Of a stretch of DNA of 64,000 bases, positions 1-7,923 are shown piece after piece; the stretch's first letter is position 1, and each line of letters opens with the position of its first letter. The stretch is taken from positions 26,078-90,077 of the forward strand of contig CAZZEX010000003.1 in NCBI GenBank assembly GCA_964653285.1, given 5' to 3'. Below the pieces are notes generated by a model. That model saw only the letters and a program-made list of their open reading frames with translations, was not told the DNA's origin and searched no databases. A program made the translations under genes and the position numbers. Source of the DNA: CAZZEX01 sp964653285 (GTDB lineage: Bacteria > Chloroflexota > Anaerolineae > B4-G1).

Positions 1-312
1 GCCTCGGCGAGCATCTCGTAGCCGACCATGAACTTTTTCACGGTGGCAGAGCGCAGCAGTGGCGGGTAGAAGTGGGCGTGAAGTTGCCAGTGCGGGTAAT
101 CGTCGCCAGTGTCCCCTGAACCCGTCGCAGGGCCGGTCGGCGTGCCGTGCCAGCCCATGGAGCAGGGGAACGAGACCTCGAAGAGGTTGTCATATTTGGT
201 TAGCAACCGCTTGATAATCTGCGCCAGTCCATCCCGCTCGCGATCGCTCAGATCAGGCAAGCGCAACACGTGGCAGCGGGGCAGGAGCAGCGTCTCGAAG
301 GACCAAGCGCAA
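1..312 (-). pseudogene. galT: Galactose-1-phosphate uridylyltransferase fragment, 5'-truncated
   Basis: Minus-strand translation gives an uninterrupted GalT C-terminal domain: WSFETLLLPRCHVLRLPDL, then SMGWHGTP, then HWQLHAHFYPPLLRS and KFMVGYEML, which are family hallmarks. The gene runs off the window at base 1. Upstream of WSFETL the same frame lies inside the alpha-galactosidase gene and shows no GalT homology, so the N-terminal domain with the catalytic HPH motif is missing. The break coincides with the melA stop codon. GalT would join the Leloir pathway downstream of alpha-galactosidase, so the pair probably formed a galactoside operon before the deletion. An assembly error could give the same picture. 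Confidence 0.7.
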
Positions 313-1716
313 TCAACGATAGGCTGGCAACCAATCACCGTGAGCCTCAATGAGCTCATCCACCAGGTTCCAGATCTGGTCCAGGTCCAGTTCGGCACCG
401 GTGTGGGGGTCGAGCATGGCGGCGTAGTAGATGTACTCCCGCTTTCGAGTCAAAGCCGCTTCTGCCGTCAGGGCCTGCACGTTGATGTTGGTCTGCATCA
501 GCGCTGCCAGGTGCGGCGGCAGGGCACCAATGCGGGTGGGCTGCACACCGTTCTTGTCCACCACGCAAGGGACTTCTACGATGCAGCCTGGGGGCAAGTT
601 GTCAATCAGGCCGTGGTTGGGCACATTGACGTAGACCACCCGGGGGGCGCCCGTCTCCATACTGTGAATGATCAGCGGGGCATATTCGCCACTGAGCTTC
701 ATCGTGAAGACCTCTTCGAAGAAGTCGAGGAGGACGTTAGTGCTTCCCAGTGCCTCGCGGACGTTTCCCAGTATCTCGCGCATGGCCTTTTCGAAGGAGA
801 CGTCAGAGTTCTCCAGCTTCTCCTGCATAACCTCCCACATGCCGATCTGGGCTTCGCAACGCCGGATGTACTCGTCCAGCGGAACGTTGAAGCGCTCGAT
901 CAGGTCGGGCCGATCCCGCTTGATGAACCAGGGTGTATACTCGGCGAAGTGCTCGCTGGACTCGGTGACGAAGTAGCCCAGCCGGGTGAGCATCTCGTAG
1001 CGCACCCGGTTCCAGTCGGGCACCCGGCCCTCCTCCACCACCTGGCGAATGCGCGGGTAGAGATCCTCAACACCCTCCTCCGTCTTGCGCTCGAAGCGCA
1101 GGTAGAAAGCCATGTGGTTGATGCCCGCGCACAGGTAGTTGATCTCTTTGATGGGTACACCGATGTCGCGGGCCAGTTGTTGGGCCGTGCCCTGAACACT
1201 GTGGCACAGTCCCACCGTGTTGATCTTGCTGGCCCGGCTGAGAGCCCAGCAGTTCATGGCCATGGGATTGGCGTAATTCAGGAATGTGACGTCGGGGCAC
1301 AGCTCTTCCATGTCGCGGCACATGTCCAGCAAAACGGGGATGGTGCGCAGACCACGCATGATGCCGCCAATGCCCAGAGTGTCGGCTATCGTCTGGCGCA
1401 GGCCGTATTTCTTGGGAATCTCGAAGTCAATCACCGTGCCTGGCTTGTAGCCGGCTACCTGGATCATGCAGATGGCGTAGTCGGCGCCCTCCAAGGCTGC
1501 CCGGCGGTCGGTGGTGGCCTCAATAGTGGGGTGAGCGTCCAGGAACTGGGCTACTTTGTGGGCCACGACCTCCGAAGTGTGCAACCGTTCCTCGTCAATG
1601 TCGTGCAGACTAATGGTGGCTGTAGGATCGGCCAGTTCGGGAAAGCTAAAGATGTCAGCCAGCAGGCGCTTAGCGAAAACGGTGCTGCCGGCTCCAATAA
1701 AGGTGATCTTGGGCAT
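313..1716 (-). CDS. melA: Alpha-galactosidase, glycoside hydrolase family 4
   Basis: The protein has 467 residues, the usual GH4 length. It opens with a Rossmann NAD-binding segment (ITFIGAGSTVF, residues 4-14). It carries the NYANPMAMNCWAL segment and the metal-binding motifs GLCHSVQ and GINHMAFY; the Cys and His bind Mn2+ in this family. GH4 enzymes use NAD+ and a divalent metal for redox-assisted hydrolysis of alpha-galactosides. No signal peptide is seen, so it is cytoplasmic. The ATG is preceded by AAGGAG at 8 nt. A galT remnant abuts the stop codon, supporting a role in galactose use. Other GH4 specificities (alpha-glucosidase, galacturonidase) are possible but less likely. Confidence 0.88.
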   Translation of the reverse strand: MPKITFIGAGSTVFAKRLLADIFSFPELADPTATISLHDIDEERLHTSEVVAHKVAQFLDAHPTIEATTDRRAALEGADYAICMIQVAGYKPGTVIDFEIPKKYGLRQTIADTLGIGGIMRGLRTIPVLLDMCRDMEELCPDVTFLNYANPMAMNCWALSRASKINTVGLCHSVQGTAQQLARDIGVPIKEINYLCAGINHMAFYLRFERKTEEGVEDLYPRIRQVVEEGRVPDWNRVRYEMLTRLGYFVTESSEHFAEYTPWFIKRDRPDLIERFNVPLDEYIRRCEAQIGMWEVMQEKLENSDVSFEKAMREILGNVREALGSTNVLLDFFEEVFTMKLSGEYAPLIIHSMETGAPRVVYVNVPNHGLIDNLPPGCIVEVPCVVDKNGVQPTRIGALPPHLAALMQTNINVQALTAEAALTRKREYIYYAAMLDPHTGAELDLDQIWNLVDELIEAHGDWLPAYR

Positions 1717-1732
1717 AGCCTAAACTCCTTAT

Positions 1733-1765
1733 CTCTACATAGTCAGACCTACTCTACATAGTCTG
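1733..1765. promoter_or_regulatory. Two 14-bp direct repeats upstream of the alpha-galactosidase
   Basis: CTCTACATAGTCAG (1733-1746) and CTCTACATAGTCTG (1752-1765) are near-identical and 19 bp apart, just upstream of the GH4 ribosome-binding site. Paired direct repeats between promoter and start are typical of a transcription-factor site. The regulator is not identifiable here. Confidence 0.4.
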
Positions 1766-1824
1766 CTGAATGGGCATTTTATTATCTCCCTCCAAAGACC
1801 TCCGAGGTTTCCTTGGTAGGCCCA

Positions 1825-1853
1825 TTTGTAATAGAGGACAAGGACTTTGTCAA
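1825..1853 (-). promoter_or_regulatory. Possible promoter of the alpha-galactosidase gene
   Basis: On the minus strand TTGACA (1853-1848) is followed after 17 bp by TACAAA (1830-1825). The -35 is perfect and the -10 matches four of six positions. It lies about 110 bp upstream of the start codon, leaving a leader that contains the paired direct repeats. Confidence 0.4.
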
Positions 1854-1957
1854 GGGGGATAACCTTAAAAACCGGGCGCTGGTGGGGCAAACCCCTCATC
1901 CTGTGAATACTCCCGGCAGGGTGACGAGTGTCACGCGAAAGAAATACCAGGTCTCAC

Positions 1958-1985
1958 TTGCCAAATGACGTGGAGTGTGTATAAT
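1958..1985 (+). promoter_or_regulatory. Promoter of the fur-feo operon
   Basis: TTGCCA (1958-1963) and TATAAT (1980-1985) are separated by 16 bp, about 37 bp before the fur start codon. The predicted transcription start falls in the palindrome at 1992-2006. Confidence 0.6.
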
Positions 1986-1991
1986 TGTTAA

Positions 1992-2006
1992 TGCGAAGCA
2001 TTCGCA
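1992..2006. promoter_or_regulatory. Palindromic operator at the fur-feo transcription start
   Basis: TGCGAA-GCA-TTCGCA is a perfect 6-3-6 inverted repeat placed just after the -10 box. Its position suits repression of the operon by a dimeric regulator, plausibly the Fur-family product of the first gene. It is not the classical AT-rich Fur box, so the metal specificity is open. Confidence 0.5.
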
Positions 2007-2021
2007 CCAAGAAGGTGAGAA

Positions 2022-2477
2022 ATGAGTGAGCCGAAAGAGCATCTGCGAGACGTCTTTCGAGCCGCGGGCCGGAGGCTGACCTCCCAGCGCCGCCTGATTC
2101 TGGAGGTGCTGGAGGAGAGCAACGAGCACCTGGACGCTGAAGAGCTTTACGACCGGGCCAGGGTTCACAACACCGACATCAGCCTGGCGACAGTCTATCG
2201 CGCGCTGGCTGTCCTTAAGGAAATGGGACTGGTGGAGGAGCACCGCCTGGGTGAGGAGCACGGTCACTACGAACCGATGCGAGACGAACCGCACTATCAC
2301 TTCACCTGCGTGGGCTGTGGCAGGGTGATCGAGTTCGACTCCCCCCTGGTAGCACGGATCCAGCAGGAATTGAGCGAGCGGGAAGGGGTGTGTGTGACCA
2401 GTGTCCATCTGCACCTGAGCGGCTACTGTGCCCAGTGTCAAAACAAAGCAGGAGGACAAAGCAGAAATGAGACATAG
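2022..2477 (+). CDS. fur: Fur-family metal-dependent transcriptional repressor
   Basis: The 151-residue protein has an N-terminal winged helix (LTSQRRLILEVL, residues about 19-30; ISLATVYRALAVL, about 53-65). The dimerisation half carries HYHFTCVGCGRVIEF and a C-terminal CAQC pair, giving two CxxC pairs for structural zinc. Fur proteins repress iron uptake genes when loaded with Fe2+. It heads the feo operon and overlaps feoA by 11 bp, so it probably regulates its own operon through the palindrome at its transcription start. A PerR- or Zur-like specificity cannot be excluded from sequence, but the feo context favours iron. AAGGTGAG precedes the ATG. Confidence 0.88.
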   Translation: MSEPKEHLRDVFRAAGRRLTSQRRLILEVLEESNEHLDAEELYDRARVHNTDISLATVYRALAVLKEMGLVEEHRLGEEHGHYEPMRDEPHYHFTCVGCGRVIEFDSPLVARIQQELSEREGVCVTSVHLHLSGYCAQCQNKAGGQSRNET

Positions 2478-2748
2478 ATCGAAGAGGCACCGAGCAGCCC
2501 TATCGTCCACACCAGAGGACGAAGTGGTTGCCCTGAGCGCTCTACACCCCGGCGAGCAGGGAGTGGTAGCTGAGCTACTCGGCGGGCGCGGAGTACTGGG
2601 TCGCATGGCATCACTGGGCTTCACGCCGGGGGCGAAGGTGAGGATGCTGCAGAACTTCGGCCACGGCCCGCTGATCGTGCTTCTGCGCGACACGCGCGTG
2701 GCCCTGGGGCGCGGCGAGGCGCGCAAGGTGAGGATGTTGCGCAAATGA
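2467..2748 (+). CDS. feoA: Ferrous iron transport protein A
   Basis: FeoA is a small SH3-like cytoplasmic protein that assists FeoB. The conserved core is visible: LHPGEQGVVAELLG, then RMASLGFTPGAKVRML, then GPLIVLLRDTRVALG and ARKVRML at the end. The ATG at 2467 has GGAGG at 2451-2455 and gives 93 residues. An in-frame start at 2428 would lie deeper inside fur and has no better ribosome site. The gene overlaps fur by 11 bp and feoB by 4 bp (ATGA), showing translational coupling. The N-terminal 25 residues are basic and not part of the conserved domain. Confidence 0.88.
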   Translation: MRHRSKRHRAALSSTPEDEVVALSALHPGEQGVVAELLGGRGVLGRMASLGFTPGAKVRMLQNFGHGPLIVLLRDTRVALGRGEARKVRMLRK

Positions 2749-4739
2749 CTGACGAGAACATCATCACCGTCGCCCTGGCCGGGCAGCCCAACGTGGGCAA
2801 GTCCACGCTCTTCAACCTGCTCACCGGCCTCAATCAGCACGTGGGCAACTGGCCCGGCAAGACGGTCGAGCGGAAGGAGGGCACGTTCGCCTTCAACGGG
2901 GCGACCTACCGGCTGGTTGACCTGCCCGGCACTTACAGCCTGACCGCTAACTCCTCCGAGGAGGTCATCGCCCGCGACTTCATCATCAAGGAACGGCCCG
3001 ACGTGGTGGTCGTGGTGGTGGACGCGGCGATACTGGAACGCAGCCTGTACCTGGTGGCGGAGTTGATGCCGCTGCCCGCGCCGGTCATCGTGGCGCTGAA
3101 TATGATGGATGTGGCCCAGCAGGAGGGATTCCGCATCGAGCCGGAGGTGCTGGAGGCGGCGCTAGGCGTCAAGGTGGTGCCTATGGTCGCCGCCAGGAAC
3201 GTCGGTGTCCGTGAACTGGTGAGGGCGATTGACACAGTGGCGCGTGATAGCTACGTCTACACACCCAAGCGCCCCAAGATCCGCGCCGACCACAGGGATG
3301 TGCTGGCCAAGATCGAAGCGCTGATTGAGGGGTATGTACCCCAGCCTTACCCGCAGGATTGGGTGGCGCTGAAACTGCTGGAGGGGGATCGGGAAATCAC
3401 GCGCATGATGCGGGAATGTATGCCGGACGAGCGCTGGGAGGCGGTTCACGACGTCCTGCGAGCCCACGACGACGCGCTGATGGCCGTGGCCAGCGGGCGC
3501 TACGAGTGGATCGGGCGCATGATCCGCGCCGCCGTGACCCGCCCCAAAGCCGGCCAGATCGGCCTGACGGAGCGGCTGGACCGCTGGGCCACCCATCCCT
3601 TGTGGGGGCTTCTGATCCTGGCGGGCATCCTGGGTCTGATCTTCTGGCTGACCTACACCATTGGCGCACCCTTGCAGGACATGCTCAATATCTACGTGGT
3701 GAGCGGGCTGGCAGAACTGGCGCGCGCCGGGCTGGCTGGAGCCCCCACCTGGCTTTCCGATCTGATCGTGGATGGCGCCATCGGCGGAGTGGGAGCGGTG
3801 CTTACCTTCCTGCCTATCCTGGTCATCTTCTTTGCCGTGATGGGCGCACTGGAGGATATTGGGTACATGGCCCGGGCGGCCTACGTGATGGATGGCTTTA
3901 TGCACCTGATGGGATTGCACGGGAAGTCCTTCCTGCCTCTGTTCCTGGGCTTCGGCTGTAACGTCCCTGCGGTGCTGGGTGCCCGGGTGATCGAATCCCG
4001 CCGCGCGCGCCTGTTGACTATCCTGCTTGCCCCACTGATCCCCTGCACGGCCCGGATGGCGGTGGTCGCCTTCTTGTCCCCGGCCTTCTTCGGCTCTGCT
4101 GCCACGCTGGTCTCCTGGGGGCTGGTCCTCCTGGCGCTGGTGGTGTTGGCCCTCTCCGGCGTGCTCATCAACAAGACCATATTCCGGGGCCAGCGGGCGG
4201 CGTTCATTATGGAATTGCCCCTCTACCACCTCCCCAACTGGCGCACCATCGGCTTGCTGGTCTGGCAGCGCAGCCTGGCCTTCCTCAAGAAGGCGGGCAC
4301 GCTGATCCTCACGGTCTCGGTGGTGGTGTGGGCTCTCTCGGTGCTGCCAGGCGGGGAGATCGAGACCAGTTTTCTGGCTCAAATCGGCCGGTGGTTGGAG
4401 CCAGCAGGCCGGCTGATGGGCTTCGACTGGCGGCTGATGGTGGCACTATTGACCAGTTTCATCGCCAAGGAAAACTCCATCGCCACGATGGGCGTGCTGT
4501 TCGGCACGGGCGAGGAAGCCGGGCTGGCGGAGACGATGGCGGCTACCTTCCCCGCCTCTACGGCGCTGGCCTTCCTGGTGGTGCAGATGCTTTTTGTCCC
4601 CTGCGTGGCGACAGTCGCCGTCGTCCGTCAGGAGTCCGGATCGTGGTGGTGGACTCTGTTCAACCTGGGCTTCCTGCTGGCGGTCTCTTGGGCGGCCGGC
4701 GTGGTGATCTTCTGGCTCGCGGGAATGGGGGGGTTATAG
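2745..4739 (+). CDS. feoB: Ferrous iron transporter B, G-protein-coupled permease
   Basis: The 664-residue protein has an N-terminal GTPase domain with G1 GQPNVGKST (residues 13-21), the G2-side segment GNWPGKTVERKEG, G3 DLPGTYSL and G4 NMMD. A helical regulatory region follows, then a membrane domain from about residue 285 containing the FeoB core PLFLGFGCNVPAV and MAVVAFLSPAFF segments. It imports Fe2+ across the inner membrane and would be Fur-regulated. It is slightly shorter than enterobacterial FeoB (about 770) but typical for many bacteria. The start overlaps feoA (ATGA) and the stop overlaps the next gene's GTG by one base. Confidence 0.95.
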   Translation: MTDENIITVALAGQPNVGKSTLFNLLTGLNQHVGNWPGKTVERKEGTFAFNGATYRLVDLPGTYSLTANSSEEVIARDFIIKERPDVVVVVVDAAILERSLYLVAELMPLPAPVIVALNMMDVAQQEGFRIEPEVLEAALGVKVVPMVAARNVGVRELVRAIDTVARDSYVYTPKRPKIRADHRDVLAKIEALIEGYVPQPYPQDWVALKLLEGDREITRMMRECMPDERWEAVHDVLRAHDDALMAVASGRYEWIGRMIRAAVTRPKAGQIGLTERLDRWATHPLWGLLILAGILGLIFWLTYTIGAPLQDMLNIYVVSGLAELARAGLAGAPTWLSDLIVDGAIGGVGAVLTFLPILVIFFAVMGALEDIGYMARAAYVMDGFMHLMGLHGKSFLPLFLGFGCNVPAVLGARVIESRRARLLTILLAPLIPCTARMAVVAFLSPAFFGSAATLVSWGLVLLALVVLALSGVLINKTIFRGQRAAFIMELPLYHLPNWRTIGLLVWQRSLAFLKKAGTLILTVSVVVWALSVLPGGEIETSFLAQIGRWLEPAGRLMGFDWRLMVALLTSFIAKENSIATMGVLFGTGEEAGLAETMAATFPASTALAFLVVQMLFVPCVATVAVVRQESGSWWWTLFNLGFLLAVSWAAGVVIFWLAGMGGL

Positions 4740-5917
4740 TGTCGCAACTAGAGCGCTTCTTCCTCATCGGCCTGGTCCTGCTGGCGGTGCTGGCGGTAGT
4801 CATCGTCATTGTAGTACCCCGGCTGAGACAGCAGCCCTCCCCATCTGAGCCATCCCTTGCACCAGGCGAGACGGAGACGATGTCCGCACGCGTGATCGAG
4901 GTGGTGGAGGAGGGCACCGTCGAGCTGGGCGGGGGCAGTACGCAACCTTACCAGCGGTTGCTGCTGCGCGTCGAAAGCGGATCCCTGGCTGGACAGGAGG
5001 TCATGGTTGAGGAGGGAACGGTCAACATCATCAGCCAAGAGCGGCTGTTCCACGCCGGCGACCGGGTTTACCTGGAGCGGGTGGTAGGGCCAGACAGCGA
5101 GCGCTTCTACGTCTCGGACTTCGTGCGCACCGGTCCGCTGCTCTGGATCGCGGCCCTGTTTGTGACGCTGGTCGTACTGGTGGGCCGGGGCAAGGGTCTG
5201 CGGTCGCTGGTGGGCACGCTATTCAGCCTGGTGGTGATTTTTGCCTTCATCGTCCCTCAGATCATAGCGGGCCGAGACCCGGTAGCCGTGAGCATTGCTG
5301 GCTCTATCCTGTTACTGGCCGTCTCCAACTACCTGATCTACGGTTGGAACCCCAGGGCGCACGCAGCGGCGGCCGGGATGGTACTGAGCCTGGTGCTGAC
5401 CGGGGTGCTGGCCTGGTTGTCCGTGGGCTGGACCCGTATGACTGGCTTGACCGCGGAGGAGAGCTCCTACTTAATCATGGAACTGGGGCCGGATGCCAAC
5501 CTGCAGGGGTTGCTGCTGGGCGCGATCATCATTGGGTCAATGGGGGCACTGGACGACGTATGCGTGGGTCAGGTATCGGTAGTCTTCGAACTGCTCGACG
5601 CCAACCGCGATTTGGGATGGACAGACCTCTTCCGTCGCAGCTTCAACGTCGGGCGGGACCACATCGCGGCGATGGTCAACACGCTCGTCCTGGCTTACAC
5701 GGCGGCTTCGTTGCCCTTGATGTTAGCCTTCACCCTCTACCAAGAACCGCTCTGGCGGCGGATCAACCGGGAGCCCATCGCCGAGGAGATCGTGCGCACG
5801 CTGGTGGGGAGCATAGGACTGATCCTGGCCGCGCCCATCACCAGTCTGACCGCCAGCCTCTTAGCGCACTGGACGGTCCAGCAGGAGGAGGCGAGGAGCA
5901 GGAGAGTAGGGGAGTAG
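4739..5917 (+). CDS. YibE/F-like multi-pass membrane protein in the feo operon
   Basis: The GTG at 4739 shares one base with the feoB stop and gives 392 residues. Residues 7-27 form a membrane anchor. A soluble beta-rich region follows (about 45-130, with VIEVVEEGTVELGG), then at least six membrane helices. The membrane half has the YibE/F hallmarks: LVGRGKGLRSLVGTLFSLV, GSMGALDDVCVGQ and FNVGRDHIAAMVNTLVLAY. The family function is unknown. Its tight coupling between feoB and the FeoC-like gene suggests a job linked to iron uptake or membrane homeostasis, which is inference. The last codons run into a purine-rich repeat and may not be conserved. Confidence 0.8.
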   Translation: MSQLERFFLIGLVLLAVLAVVIVIVVPRLRQQPSPSEPSLAPGETETMSARVIEVVEEGTVELGGGSTQPYQRLLLRVESGSLAGQEVMVEEGTVNIISQERLFHAGDRVYLERVVGPDSERFYVSDFVRTGPLLWIAALFVTLVVLVGRGKGLRSLVGTLFSLVVIFAFIVPQIIAGRDPVAVSIAGSILLLAVSNYLIYGWNPRAHAAAAGMVLSLVLTGVLAWLSVGWTRMTGLTAEESSYLIMELGPDANLQGLLLGAIIIGSMGALDDVCVGQVSVVFELLDANRDLGWTDLFRRSFNVGRDHIAAMVNTLVLAYTAASLPLMLAFTLYQEPLWRRINREPIAEEIVRTLVGSIGLILAAPITSLTASLLAHWTVQQEEARSRRVGE

Positions 5918-6064
5918 AAGAGCGGGGGAGCAGAGAGGCAGGGAAGCACAAGTCGCAAGTCACAAGATGTAGGAGGCAAGAGGCAAGAAGCAGGGGAGCG
6001 AGGGGACACAAGGCTACAAGCTGACAAGAAGACGGGATAAGAATGGGCAAGGGGCAGGGAGTAG
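5918..6064. repeat. Purine-rich short-period repeat spacer
   Basis: The spacer between the YibE/F-like gene and the FeoC-like gene is made of short words such as GGCAAGA, CACAAG and GCAGGGA recurring every 7-10 bp, nearly all purine on the plus strand. It has no coding signal and resembles other short-period arrays in this window. Confidence 0.6.
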
Positions 6065-6310
6065 ATGACGATGTTGAACTGGCTGCTGGAGTTGCTGCGG
6101 GCGGGGGGCACCCACCGGGTGGTCGGCCTGGCCCGCGAGCTGGATACGACGCCCGCGTTGGTCGAGGCGATGCTGGAGCACCTGGCCCGTATGGGTTATC
6201 TGAGGCCGGTGGGGGGCGAATGTGACACCAAGTGCGCTGGTTGTCCACTGGCGGGACTGTGCGCGGCGGGGAAAGGCGGGCGCGTGTGGGCGCTGACGGG
6301 GAAAGGATAA
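6065..6310 (+). CDS. feoC: FeoC-like winged-helix protein with Cys cluster
   Basis: The 81-residue protein starts with a small winged helix (LLELLRAGGTHRVVGLARELD, residues about 7-27, then LVEAMLEHLARMGYL). A cysteine-rich wing follows: CDTKCAGCPLAGLC, four Cys that could hold an Fe-S cluster, as in FeoC proteins. FeoC is thought to sense iron or oxygen and modulate FeoB. It lies 147 bp after the YibE/F-like gene and converges exactly with nfo, whose stop follows at 6311. An ATG two codons later is an alternative start. The assignment rests on fold, Cys spacing and feo context. Confidence 0.7.
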   Translation: MTMLNWLLELLRAGGTHRVVGLARELDTTPALVEAMLEHLARMGYLRPVGGECDTKCAGCPLAGLCAAGKGGRVWALTGKG

Positions 6311-7177
6311 CTACGGAGCAAGCCCTGCCCCTACCAGCGACCGCAATACCGCCAGGTTCTCTCTATCCTCGTGCAGGTCGTCGCTCTTGGGTGTCTCCAG
6401 CAGGCCCGGCAGCACCGCCAACCGGGGGTCGTTCAGCACGTGGCGGAACCCCTCCAGGCCGATGTTTCCCTGGCCGATGTGCTCGTGCCGATCTTTGCGG
6501 CTTCCCAGGTCCCCTTTGCTATCGTTCAGGTGAATCACCTTGAGCCGCTCCAGGCCAATGACCCGATCGAAGGCCTCCATCGTGGCGGCGTATCCCTCCA
6601 CCGTGCGCAGTTCATAGCCGGCAGCGAAGACGTGACAGGTATCGAGGCAGACCCCCAGCCGTTCTCCCTGCTGCGTGTGCTCCATCAGCCAGGCCAGGTG
6701 CTCGAAGCGATAGCCCAGGTTAGTGCCCTGCCCGGCGGTGGTCTCCAGAAGAATCTGGGTGCGGAAGCCCGGCGTGGCGGCATGGACTCCCCCCAATGCC
6801 TGCGCTACCCGCGCCAGCCCTGCTTCCTCCCCTGTGCCCACGTGCGAACCCGGATGGAGCACCAGATAAGGCACATCTAGCGCCTCACACCGATCCAGTT
6901 CGACGATGAGCATGTCGCGTGACTTTGTCCACAGCGCTTCGTCGGGCGTAGCCAGGTTGAGCAGGTAGGAGGTGTGGCCCACCACCGGCTGGATACCCGT
7001 CCCCACAGCCTTCGCCTTGAAACGTGCGATGTCCTCCTCGGTCAGTGGCTTCACCGCCCAGGAGCGGTTGGACTTGACGAAAATCTGCAGCGCATCGCAG
7101 CCTACAGACTGAGCGCGGTCGAACGCCTTGTGCAGCCCGCCAGCGATGGACTCATGGGCCCCCAGCCTCAGCGTCAT
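6311..7177 (-). CDS. nfo: Endonuclease IV (AP endonuclease)
   Basis: The 288-residue protein is a full-length TIM-barrel AP endonuclease. Family motifs are present: RLGAHESIAGGL (residues 3-14), ALQIFVKSNRSW, YLVLHPGSHVG, ILLETTAGQGTNLG, GVCLDTCHVFAAGY, IHLNDSKGDLGSRKDRHEH and the C-terminal LETPK. The His, Glu and Asp residues in these motifs bind the three zinc ions. It cleaves DNA 5' of abasic sites in base excision repair. It converges with the FeoC-like gene with no spacer between the stop codons. Confidence 0.95.
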   Translation of the reverse strand: MTLRLGAHESIAGGLHKAFDRAQSVGCDALQIFVKSNRSWAVKPLTEEDIARFKAKAVGTGIQPVVGHTSYLLNLATPDEALWTKSRDMLIVELDRCEALDVPYLVLHPGSHVGTGEEAGLARVAQALGGVHAATPGFRTQILLETTAGQGTNLGYRFEHLAWLMEHTQQGERLGVCLDTCHVFAAGYELRTVEGYAATMEAFDRVIGLERLKVIHLNDSKGDLGSRKDRHEHIGQGNIGLEGFRHVLNDPRLAVLPGLLETPKSDDLHEDRENLAVLRSLVGAGLAP

Positions 7178-7221
7178 CCACTCCCTCCGTTCCCATCGTC
7201 CAGCCCGGGTTCGCCCCGCAC

Positions 7222-7246
7222 AACCTGAAACCTGAAACCTGAAACC
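7222..7246. repeat. 7-bp tandem repeat, about 3.5 units
   Basis: The heptamer ACCTGAA is repeated without mismatch between nfo and the gamma-carbonic anhydrase gene. Confidence 0.75.
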
Positions 7247-7255
7247 ACCAGAGGG

Positions 7256-7786
7256 CTACTCCTCCGGCACCCAACCCGTTGGATACCGCCGCGCCAGGTC
7301 CACGTAGGTCTCCTTAAAGTGGGTCCACTGGGCCTTGTATTCCTCGCTCACTGTCTTCTCCAGCACCCGGGCCGGCACTCCCACGGCGATGTGGCCCGGC
7401 GGGATCTCCTGCCCTTGCCGGACGACGGCCCCTTCGCCCACCGCGGCCCACTCACCGAGGACTGCCCAGTCGGAGACCACCGCCCCCATGCCGATGATGG
7501 CATAGTCGTGGATCATCTGCACGTTGTGGATCACCGCGCCGTGGCCGATGGTGACCCAGTTGCCGATGGTCGTCTGCCCGCCGGGGCGGGCGTGGATGAC
7601 GCAGTTGTCCTCCACGCTGCAATAGTCGCCGAGGACGATGGTGCCGTAATCCCCCCGGATGCGTGCTCCCGGCCCGATCCAGCAGCCCTGGCCGATGGTC
7701 ACGTCCCCGAAGACGTCGGCAGAGGGGTGGATATAGGTGCCCGCGCCGATGCAGGGCGTCTTGCCCTCGAAAGATGCGATGGTCAT
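7256..7786 (-). CDS. Gamma-carbonic anhydrase-like hexapeptide protein
   Basis: The 176-residue protein is a left-handed beta-helix made of hexapeptide repeats (VFGDVTIGQGCWIGPGARI). The three zinc-binding histidines of the YrdA/PaaY gamma-carbonic anhydrase family are visible in VIHARPGGQTTIGNWVTIGH and VIHNVQMIH. It probably acts as a cytosolic trimer; many relatives have weak or unknown activity, so carbonic anhydrase function is not certain. The C-terminal helix (EEYKAQWTHFKETYVDLARRY) is typical. A tiny upstream reading frame ends in an ATGA overlap with this start. Confidence 0.85.
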   Translation of the reverse strand: MTIASFEGKTPCIGAGTYIHPSADVFGDVTIGQGCWIGPGARIRGDYGTIVLGDYCSVEDNCVIHARPGGQTTIGNWVTIGHGAVIHNVQMIHDYAIIGMGAVVSDWAVLGEWAAVGEGAVVRQGQEIPPGHIAVGVPARVLEKTVSEEYKAQWTHFKETYVDLARRYPTGWVPEE

Positions 7787-7851
7787 TGTAAGCCCTCCTG
7801 CGCCGTCTCGGCTCGCGCCTGCTCCAACTCCTCCTCCAGTTCGATGATCAT
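7783..7851 (-). CDS. Possible 22-residue leader peptide or gene remnant
   Basis: MIIELEEELEQARAETAQEG plus two residues ends in TGA overlapping the next ATG by 4 bp, as in coupled genes. The frame stays open upstream (KARRPKHSVPPA) without a start codon, so it may be the tail of a lost gene rather than a functional peptide. Confidence 0.25.
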   Translation of the reverse strand: MIIELEEELEQARAETAQEGLQ

Positions 7852-7923
7852 CGCCGGAGGGACGGAGTGTTTGGGCCGGCGGGCCTTCAGGCCATCATAC
7901 GATGCTGCGTATTACGTATTGCG

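Noticed and set aside
109..1761. Long open frame on the plus strand opposite the alpha-galactosidase
   Set aside because: The minus strand encodes clear GH4 motifs; the plus-strand product has no domain pattern and is a shadow of GC-rich codons.
3162..4382. Long minus-strand frame opposite feoB
   Set aside because: The product is Gln/His/Arg-rich without structure, typical of antisense frames; FeoB motifs lie on the plus strand.
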